This document shows positions 57,984 to 64,000 of a stretch of DNA of 64,000 nt, one piece after another. The notes under the pieces are model-generated. The model was not told the origin of the DNA, made no database searches, and saw nothing but the letters and a program-made list of their open reading frames with translations. How positions within the stretch are numbered: position 1 is the stretch's first letter; every line of letters starts with the position of its first letter. The position numbers were made by a program, and so were the translations under genes. The stretch comes from an uncultured Gammaproteobacteria bacterium (GTDB lineage Bacteria > Pseudomonadota > Gammaproteobacteria > Ga0077536): assembly GCA_938082545.1 (NCBI GenBank), contig CALKCL010000011.1, forward strand, positions 1 through 64,000. Reading direction: 5' to 3'.

Positions 57984-58734
57984 TAGCTAACTTTAGGTCC
58001 GCTTCAGAGTCAACATCGATAGCGGCGATGGGATTAGAAACTGATACGTACCTGACCCGAGCTCCTGAGCAAGTCGAAATTTTTTCAAATAGTTCGTCAA
58101 TTGTCAGCAGCCTAAAAAGATATTTCAGTAACAGTTTAGGACCGAGTTTCATGACTATCCGCCATGGTTTTTTTCGATCGGCTTCGAGCGCTTTCCAGAA
58201 GCTTAAAATAGACTGACTTTCTGTAGTGTTAAGTAAAAATAAATTACATCCACAGTATATTCCGTCTGCAAAGCGTAACAGGGTGCGTTTGGTCTGAGGG
58301 AATGCTTTTATGACGTCTGTATGAAGCGCTAGGCCGACCACAAGATCGGCCTGAACAGTTCTCGCGGAGTTACAAAAGTCATCAATAATTTCAGGTGTAA
58401 GTAACGCATGGTCAGCCGTTGTTAGTAAAGCGGGCAAGATGTTCACATGCCTTAAAGCCTTGGCTGCGCTAGCTGCAGGACCTTTGTCGGGACTTAGCCA
58501 GTCAAAGCCATAATTATCTATTAAATCGCTTAATGAGGACTCGCCTAAAAAGCTCTCTTTCGATGGCCCAACAATCGAGGCAGTAGTTATTAAGCGGCTG
58601 TTATAGATTGCTGTTAAAACTCGGTTGATGCATGTGACACCATTAACTTTAATGAATATACCACTTGAGACATTATTAGATTTGGCTAGTGGGCTTCCGC
58701 CTGGCCTATCTCCAGCAAGAATAATGGCATGCAT
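57961..58734 (-). CDS. MobA-like nucleotidyltransferase
   Basis: A 257-residue GT-A-fold protein beginning MHAIILAGDRPGG with a variant glycine-rich loop (PGGSPLAK) and a metal-type aspartate in LTTADHALLT. This is the NTP_transf_3/MobA group with broad substrate range. Not molybdenum-related by context: it lies between bcerS and the hydroxylase gene. Function is unassigned; it may activate a sugar or phospho-alcohol head group. The (GTTA)12 repeat lies 20 bp upstream of its start. Confidence 0.72.
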   Translation of the reverse strand: MHAIILAGDRPGGSPLAKSNNVSSGIFIKVNGVTCINRVLTAIYNSRLITTASIVGPSKESFLGESSLSDLIDNYGFDWLSPDKGPAASAAKALRHVNILPALLTTADHALLTPEIIDDFCNSARTVQADLVVGLALHTDVIKAFPQTKRTLLRFADGIYCGCNLFLLNTTESQSILSFWKALEADRKKPWRIVMKLGPKLLLKYLFRLLTIDELFEKISTCSGARVRYVSVSNPIAAIDVDSEADLKLANEICSND

Positions 58735-58754
58735 TCATCTGTCCTTTGTATTCT

Positions 58755-58806
<52 letters not shown>

Positions 58807-59937
58807 TCAACTACTGTCTAATTTTTTATCATATACACGGTAGCGCTTGGATTGATATCCGCCTAGGATATCAACAATTGTTTTCATTCCTTCGTTATTT
58901 TCTAAAACCCATGACATTTCCACACTTGTGATTCCCTTGTTGACTGCGTGGGTGCGCACTGCATCTACTACCGAAAGAGCGAGCCCAGGTCCGAGCCGAG
59001 TGTTGTGAAACCTGCGACGCACGCCCATCAGAGGTATACGAGCAGTACTTGGATACCCAAACTTCAGTCTTCGTATCAATTTAAACAATCCGGTCGGCCA
59101 TAACCGACCATTAAGATCAGCGATCGCTTCATTCAAATTAGGTAGAAGGACAATAAACGCTACGGGCTCTCGATCAATTTCGGCTATCTGTATGAAGCCT
59201 GCTGGCACCAACATTAGCATCTCTTTGCCGATCGCCAAGAATTCTTCTTTATTAAAAGGAACAAAGCCCCAATTTTCTGACCAAGCGTCATTGAAAATAT
59301 CCCTGATCACCTCAAGATCTCTATTCGCATTTTTCCTATCAATTGCTCTTAACTTCACTTTCCCATCTAGCTTAGCTAGCAGTTTGGTCATAAAACTCGG
59401 TGGCTCAAAGTTCGGACTTATGAGGAATGCAAACATATCCATCGATTTCTTGTAGCTGAGCTGTTCTATGAGTTTCCCATAATATTTTGGTGCATGAGTC
59501 ATCATGAAGTAAGGAGGGGTGTCGAAACCTTCAACAAGCAAGCCCACTTCTTGGTTGATGTTGAGGCTAAAAGGCCCGCGCGCCGAGTTCATCCCTTGTT
59601 CTTTTAACCAGTTTTCAGCTACCCGAAATAATTCCGTTGCAACCTTAATATCGTCGGTACATTCAAAGTTACCAAAAAATCCTGTATGGTCATTGTATTG
59701 CTCGAGATGTGCTTGATCTACTTGGGCACTGATCCGACCCACCGGGGTTTGATTTTCGTAAGCCACCCAACCTTTCCAAATAAGGTGCTTAAATATTCCT
59801 TGGCTAGGTGATAAGGCCTGTTTGCGTTCTAGAAGTAGTGGCGGTACCCAATTTTTGTCAGATTGGTAGATATACCAGGGTACTTTCACAAACTCAGAGA
59901 GTTGTTTTTTATCTTCAATGGCTAATATTTTAAGCAT
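58807..59937 (-). CDS. bcerS: Bacterial ceramide synthase, GNAT-fold N-acyltransferase
   Basis: A 376-residue GNAT-related protein of the family that includes Caulobacter bCerS, which N-acylates a sphingoid base (3-keto sphinganine there) to a ceramide. Recognised by YQSDKNWVPPLLLERKQALS (about residues 24-43), VGRISAQVDQAH, GFFGNFECTD and ARGPFSLNINQEVGLLVEGF. It is separated from the spt operon by about 8 kb but completes the five-gene ceramide set and leads the reverse-strand operon. Specificity is not visible from sequence. Confidence 0.82.
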   Translation of the reverse strand: MLKILAIEDKKQLSEFVKVPWYIYQSDKNWVPPLLLERKQALSPSQGIFKHLIWKGWVAYENQTPVGRISAQVDQAHLEQYNDHTGFFGNFECTDDIKVATELFRVAENWLKEQGMNSARGPFSLNINQEVGLLVEGFDTPPYFMMTHAPKYYGKLIEQLSYKKSMDMFAFLISPNFEPPSFMTKLLAKLDGKVKLRAIDRKNANRDLEVIRDIFNDAWSENWGFVPFNKEEFLAIGKEMLMLVPAGFIQIAEIDREPVAFIVLLPNLNEAIADLNGRLWPTGLFKLIRRLKFGYPSTARIPLMGVRRRFHNTRLGPGLALSVVDAVRTHAVNKGITSVEMSWVLENNEGMKTIVDILGGYQSKRYRVYDKKLDSS

Positions 59938-60116
59938 ATGTAAGTAAGATCCAAAGTAGGGTTCGATAAGCCATGTGGTGTATTCCTTATGCCAGGCTGG
60001 GACGTATCATTCGACCTGCATAAGTAACTATCCTTGCGACAAATTTTATCGCATCTTCACATGGGAAGTGTTAATTTGTTGTTTATCTATTAGCCTATTA
60101 ATTTAGAGGGGAAACT

Positions 60117-60557
60117 ATGAAAGCTAAAGTAGAACAAGATTACGTTCAAATCAATGAGTTAGAGTGGCAACCGTTCCCAGAGGCCTTTTCAAAAGGGGGC
60201 ATCAACTGGAAATTACTTCACACCTCTCCTGAGATGGGTGCTTGGACAGCGATCTTTGATTGCCCTAAGGGTTCTTCCTTTGATAGCCATATTCATGTCG
60301 GTCCAGGCGAGTACTTACTGATCAAAGGTAAAATGGAAGTCCGAGGAGGCGATGGAGAAGGGGGTGCAACTGCTCTGGAATTGGGTTATGGCTATGAGTC
60401 TTGTGGTGCCCGCCATGATCAGACGTACTTTCCCATTGACAGTCAATTTTACATGACCTTTCTCGGTCCTCTGCAGTTTATCAACGAAGACAGCAGCCCT
60501 CGGGCCGTAGTTGGCTGGGAGCAAGCTCAGGGTTTGTGGGATTCACAGACAGGCTAG
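60117..60557 (+). CDS. Cupin-domain protein (ChrR/dioxygenase-like)
   Basis: A 146-residue single-cupin protein. Metal ligands are visible in DSHIHVGPGEYLLIKGKMEV (two histidines and a glutamate), with a late histidine in CGARHDQTYF. It resembles acetylacetone dioxygenase and ChrR C-terminal cupins. The substrate is unknown. GGGGAAA precedes the ATG. It is divergent from bcerS across 179 bp that include a near-palindrome at 60036-60052 (GCGACAAATTTTATCGC). Confidence 0.78.
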   Translation: MKAKVEQDYVQINELEWQPFPEAFSKGGINWKLLHTSPEMGAWTAIFDCPKGSSFDSHIHVGPGEYLLIKGKMEVRGGDGEGGATALELGYGYESCGARHDQTYFPIDSQFYMTFLGPLQFINEDSSPRAVVGWEQAQGLWDSQTG

Positions 60558-60613
60558 TTGCTTCTATTGTTACGCGCTACATAAGAGTTAGGTATATACT
60601 CAATTAAGTCATC

Positions 60614-60700
<87 letters not shown>

Positions 60701-60838
60701 ATGATGAAGTAGACGCAATCTAACTACTCAATGCTAGCGAGTCAAATATATTTTGATTGAGCGCACTAAGGAATTTTTTCAATCAATAGTAAAAAGCCAA
60801 GAAAAAAGAACGATTTTATTGAAGATCTGCCGTCCAGG

Positions 60839-62995
60839 TTGGACATACGTGCAGCGTTGACTGATGCCGGAACCGCTGTGGGCAGCGGTGCGTTAGCAAA
60901 AATGCTGAATGTAAGACGGGGGCGTGCGACTGACGCTCTAAAGCTAAGACTCGAAGCTATGCTGCGCGATGGACAGTTGTCAAAAGCTGATAGCGGTAAG
61001 TATGTAATTAGAGAGAACACAGATCTTGTTTCGGGTTCTGTATTGTCGCATCGAGATGGATATGCTTTTGTTCGACCTGACGTCGGAGGGAAAGACTTTT
61101 ACTTGGGTATTAGAGATGCGCGACGAGTATTTGACGGTGATAAAGTCCTTGTTAAAGTTGCGAAAAATTCAAGAGTAGGGAAGCCTTCTTGTGATTTGGT
61201 GGAAGTGTTAGATCGGGCCCATAGCGAGATTGTCGGCCGTTATTTAGAGGAGAAAGGTCGAGCTTTTATCATCCCTGATGATCCTAGACTTAATCAGAGG
61301 ATAATAATCTCTGATAAAAACGGGTTTAAGTTAAAAGATGGTGATGTTGCTGTTCTAAAAGTAATACAGTGGCCTTCAAAAAGCTCTAAAGCTTCCGGTG
61401 TCATCGTTGAGCTTTTGGGGGATCTTATGGCTCCTGGGATGGAAATACAGATAGCTTTGAGGAACCACGATCTCCCTCATAAGTGGTCCGAGAGCGTTTT
61501 GGGAGAAGCTTCTGCTATCGCCGAAGCTTTCAAGGCCGGACAATTTAGGCAGCGTAAAGATTTGAGGTCGCTGCCATTTGTTACGATTGATGGAGCCGAC
61601 GCCCGAGATTTCGATGATGCTGTCTGTGCTATGCACGTAAACGGAGAGCAAGTTTTATACGTAGCGATTGCCGATGTTTCACACTATGTCAGGCCTGGGA
61701 GCGCTCTTGATTCAGAGGCCCTTGCGCGAGGAACGTCAGTTTATTTCCCCAGTCAAGTAATCCCAATGCTTCCAGAGGAGCTATCGAACGGGATCTGCTC
61801 ATTAATGCCTTCGGTTGATCGTGCTGTTTTGGTAGCTGAGCTTCATATTACTGCTGATGGTAGCATTGGTCGTTCGGAGTTCTACGAAGCGGTCATTTGT
61901 TCACACGCTCGACTCATTTATGAAGAAGTACAAGCATGGGTTGATGGAGACTCTGCTGCATTGGGCTCTATTACAGTCGCGGTCGCCGAGAATTTAAATG
62001 AACTATATAAGCTATATGATACTTTTAAGAAGGTACGTTTAAAAAGAGGGGCACTGGAGATCGAATCCAGAGAGCCTCAATTTATTTTCGATGAATACCG
62101 TAAAATAGAAAGTATAAACGCTGTAGCGAGAGTCGATGCACATAAGGTTATTGAAGAGTGCATGGTCGCTGCTAATATAGCTGCCGCAGAATTCCTACTG
62201 GGTAATAATTCACCTGGTATGTTCCGCGTTCATGCCCTCCCATCAGACGAGAAATTAGACAATCTATCTACTCTGCTAGGGACGTTAGGGATAGATTTTT
62301 CTAGAGCAGCGACAGTTGAGTCAGCGGATTTCGCGAAAGTTTTACGTTTGGGACGCGAGCGCGATGATCGTCGGATGATTGAGATCATGATACTGAGGAG
62401 TTTGCAACTTGCGGTATATAGCACAGAAAACAGTGGGCATTTTGGATTAGGACTTAAGTCTTATTCGCACTTCACATCACCGATCCGCCGGTATCCAGAT
62501 TTGGTAGTGCATCGTGCAATCAAATCTATCCTTTCACGGAGTACTCCGTCGAATAGCCCAGCTTTCAGTGTAACTGCTAGTTTAGCGACAGATTGCTCGA
62601 CGAATGAAAGACGTGCTGAAACTGCAAGTCGGGATGTTATTGCCTGGTTGAAGTGTGAGTATATGATGGACAGAGTTGGTGACGTTTTTGATGGTGTGGT
62701 CAGCGCTATTACGGATTTTGGGATGTTTGTGGAAGTGGGCGAAACCTTTATCGAAGGACTTGTCCATATTAGTGAATTACCTAGCGATTACTATGTGTTT
62801 GACTCTACTGCACACGTGCTCCGAGGCCGATCTAGTGGGAGGGTTTTTTCAATCGGCCAAGCTGTGCAAATAAAAGTAGCTAGGGTTAGTTTGGATGAAA
62901 GGAAAATCGACTTCTCTATGGCAGGAGAGGCGCTCCGGAAAAAAAGAAGTCCTAGGAAAAAGAAAACACGAAAAGGTCGAGATGGCAGAAAATAA
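60839..62995 (+). CDS. rnr: Ribonuclease R
   Basis: A processive 3'-5' exoribonuclease for structured RNA, rRNA and mRNA decay. The 718-residue reading from TTG has an N-terminal helix-turn-helix, cold-shock domains, the RNB catalytic core with DGADARDFDDAV (about residues 252-263), an S1 domain near the C-terminus (DVFDGVVSAITDFGMFVEVG) and a lysine-rich tail. The frame is open from 60770 with a basic, family-like extension (NSKKPRKKNDF) but contains no ATG, GTG or TTG before 60839. AAGGA at 60768-60772 is 9 bases before an ATC at 60782, so a non-AUG start there is possible. Confidence 0.93.
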   Translation: MDIRAALTDAGTAVGSGALAKMLNVRRGRATDALKLRLEAMLRDGQLSKADSGKYVIRENTDLVSGSVLSHRDGYAFVRPDVGGKDFYLGIRDARRVFDGDKVLVKVAKNSRVGKPSCDLVEVLDRAHSEIVGRYLEEKGRAFIIPDDPRLNQRIIISDKNGFKLKDGDVAVLKVIQWPSKSSKASGVIVELLGDLMAPGMEIQIALRNHDLPHKWSESVLGEASAIAEAFKAGQFRQRKDLRSLPFVTIDGADARDFDDAVCAMHVNGEQVLYVAIADVSHYVRPGSALDSEALARGTSVYFPSQVIPMLPEELSNGICSLMPSVDRAVLVAELHITADGSIGRSEFYEAVICSHARLIYEEVQAWVDGDSAALGSITVAVAENLNELYKLYDTFKKVRLKRGALEIESREPQFIFDEYRKIESINAVARVDAHKVIEECMVAANIAAAEFLLGNNSPGMFRVHALPSDEKLDNLSTLLGTLGIDFSRAATVESADFAKVLRLGRERDDRRMIEIMILRSLQLAVYSTENSGHFGLGLKSYSHFTSPIRRYPDLVVHRAIKSILSRSTPSNSPAFSVTASLATDCSTNERRAETASRDVIAWLKCEYMMDRVGDVFDGVVSAITDFGMFVEVGETFIEGLVHISELPSDYYVFDSTAHVLRGRSSGRVFSIGQAVQIKVARVSLDERKIDFSMAGEALRKKRSPRKKKTRKGRDGRK

Positions 62996-63725
62996 CATTT
63001 TCATTGGTGGTTTCCACGCTGTAAAAACCGCTCTTTCCAAAGCCTCTGCGGATTGCCTGGAGGTGTGGATAAAGCGAGATATTAACTCCCTCGCGGTAGA
63101 GGAGATTAGGGCGCTTTTGTCCAATCTGGGACTTAAGGCACAGAGTGCTTCGGCCAGTAATTTAGACAAAATGTACGGTGACGACCATCATCAAGGTATT
63201 GTCCTCAAGCGTAGGCTGCCTGTGACGGTTTCAATAGAGGAACTACTAGATAGGTGCAATACAAATACTGGGACAGCTCTAATCCTTATTTTAGACAGCA
63301 TCCAAGACCCTAGAAATTTTGGTGCTTGTTTGCGGATTGCGGATGGAGCTGGTGTTGATGGCGTTATTTATCCAAAAGACAACAGCGCTAGACTTGGTAG
63401 CGTTTTAGCCAAAGCCGCAAGTGGTGCAATTGATACGGTTCCACTTGTACCGGTGTCGAATCTCTCATCGGCGATTGTGAAAGTTCAAAAAGCTGGCATT
63501 TGGGTTACGGGCGCTTGCTCGGACCATGCTGCGCCTCTCTATAGTCTCGATTTCTCAGGACCGACTGCCATTGTCATGGGAAATGAAGGAAGTGGCCTAA
63601 GGCGTCTTACCAAAGAAAGATGTGATTATCTTGCATCTATACCTATGCATGGGGCTTTAGGTAGTCTGAATGTTTCTGCGGCAACTTCAATCTTCCTGTT
63701 TGAGGTAAAAAGACAACAGTCTTAG
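62982..63725 (+). CDS. rlmB: 23S rRNA (guanosine-2'-O)-methyltransferase
   Basis: Methylates G2251 of 23S rRNA. The 247-residue SpoU-family trefoil-knot enzyme has the N-terminal L30e-like part beginning NNIFIGGFHAVKTAL, the ILDSIQDPRNFGACLRIADG motif, VMGNEGSGLRRLTK and SLNVSAATSIFLFE. The ATG at 62982 is chosen; a longer frame from 62895 lies within rnr. It overlaps rnr by 14 bp, the common rnr-rlmB pair of gammaproteobacteria. Confidence 0.95.
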   Translation: MAENNIFIGGFHAVKTALSKASADCLEVWIKRDINSLAVEEIRALLSNLGLKAQSASASNLDKMYGDDHHQGIVLKRRLPVTVSIEELLDRCNTNTGTALILILDSIQDPRNFGACLRIADGAGVDGVIYPKDNSARLGSVLAKAASGAIDTVPLVPVSNLSSAIVKVQKAGIWVTGACSDHAAPLYSLDFSGPTAIVMGNEGSGLRRLTKERCDYLASIPMHGALGSLNVSAATSIFLFEVKRQQS

Positions 63726-63727
63726 GC

Positions 63728-63835
63728 ATGAAACACGCATTTTGGATACAAAATGAAAAGCTCTTTCCCATTTTGCTGTTAGTTTTGCTCATTGTGACTA
63801 CGATTGACACTTATGCCGCGATCCAAGTTATTTAA
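63728..63835 (+). CDS. Possible 35-residue membrane peptide
   Basis: Reads MKHAFWIQNEKLFPILLLVL, then a hydrophobic stretch ending DTYAAIQVI. It has one predicted membrane segment (about residues 13-26). It begins 2 bp after the rlmB stop without a clear ribosome-binding site, so it may be chance. Confidence 0.25.
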   Translation: MKHAFWIQNEKLFPILLLVLLIVTTIDTYAAIQVI

Positions 63836-63947
63836 ATACCCAAAGAAAACAATTGAATTTGTGTACCACACAAATGGTATGCAGATCACGAAGTGGGGCA
63901 ATTCCCCCGAAAGGAAGATCTTCACTGTTTAGAGACAGGTTTTGCTT

Positions 63948-64000
63948 ATGTCCGCGCTTTCTCATATCATTGCGCTGTTCAACGAAGAACATTTAATCCT
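63948..64000 (+). CDS. Start of an unidentified gene, cut by the window edge
   Basis: An ATG preceded by GAGACAGG about 9-16 bases upstream opens a frame reading MSALSHIIALFNEEHLI, open to the window end. It is too short to identify; the 112 bp between it and the possible peptide at 63728 show nothing clear. Confidence 0.35.
   Translation, partial: MSALSHIIALFNEEHLI

Noticed and set aside
57961..58734. Molybdenum cofactor guanylyltransferase MobA
   Set aside because: The glycine-rich loop is unlike true MobA and the neighbours are lipid genes.

Overview
This window is a gene-dense, moderately AT-rich stretch of chromosome with about 60 protein genes and three tRNA genes. I see no insertion sequence, prophage, plasmid gene or CRISPR array. 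The gene content points to a gammaproteobacterium: cmoA/cmoB/trhO for wobble-uridine modification, the order tpiA-secG-tRNA-Leu-nuoA, separate nuoC and nuoD, glnS, dgkA, rluB and an lexA-imuA-imuB cassette. I cannot name the genus. A free-living aerobic marine-type lineage is plausible but is inference.

Layout. 0-8 kb: isocitrate lyase, dapE, a BolA protein, then trpS-scpA-scpB-rluB, tpiA and secG. 8.1-22.8 kb: tRNA-Leu(GAG) followed by a complete 14-gene nuoA-N operon for respiratory complex I. 22.8-31 kb: psd, a copper-delivery pair (SCO and PCuAC proteins), pgi, then trhO and cmoA facing cmoB (together a tRNA U34 cmo5U pathway), and a secreted DUF1329 protein with a strong terminator. 31-40.6 kb: accessory metabolism and stress, including a dienelactone-hydrolase-like/SnoaL fusion divergent from a flavin monooxygenase, a GST, a pentapeptide-repeat protein, a second luciferase-like oxidoreductase, a CDGSH Fe-S protein, argC, an EmrAB-like efflux pair and an enoyl-CoA hydratase. 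40.8-46.1 kb: tRNA-Arg(CCT), glnS, dgkA, and an SOS mutagenesis cassette lexA-imuA-imuB in which imuB is broken by a -1 frame change at a run of nine A.

46.4-60 kb is the most interesting part: a bacterial sphingolipid locus. A fatty-acyl-AMP ligase, a NAD-dependent reductase, a dedicated acyl carrier protein and a serine palmitoyltransferase form a forward operon. A GNAT-type ceramide synthase lies about 8 kb further on. This is the five-gene set known for ceramide synthesis in Caulobacter. Packed with it are a CDP-alcohol phosphotransferase fused to a degenerate N-terminal domain, a Tam41-like nucleotidyltransferase overlapping it, a metallophosphoesterase, a cytidylyltransferase-like protein, a MobA-like protein and an aspartyl/asparaginyl-hydroxylase-family enzyme. 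LptF-, LptG- and LptA-like proteins are also present. I read this as synthesis, head-group addition, hydroxylation and outer-membrane export of a phosphosphingolipid in one locus. Two facing Pho-box-like sites lie upstream of the core operon and suggest phosphate-starvation control. A (GTTA)12 repeat sits between two genes of the reverse-strand operon.

60-64 kb: a cupin protein, tRNA-Leu(CAG), rnr (possibly with a non-AUG start), rlmB, and an unresolved right edge.
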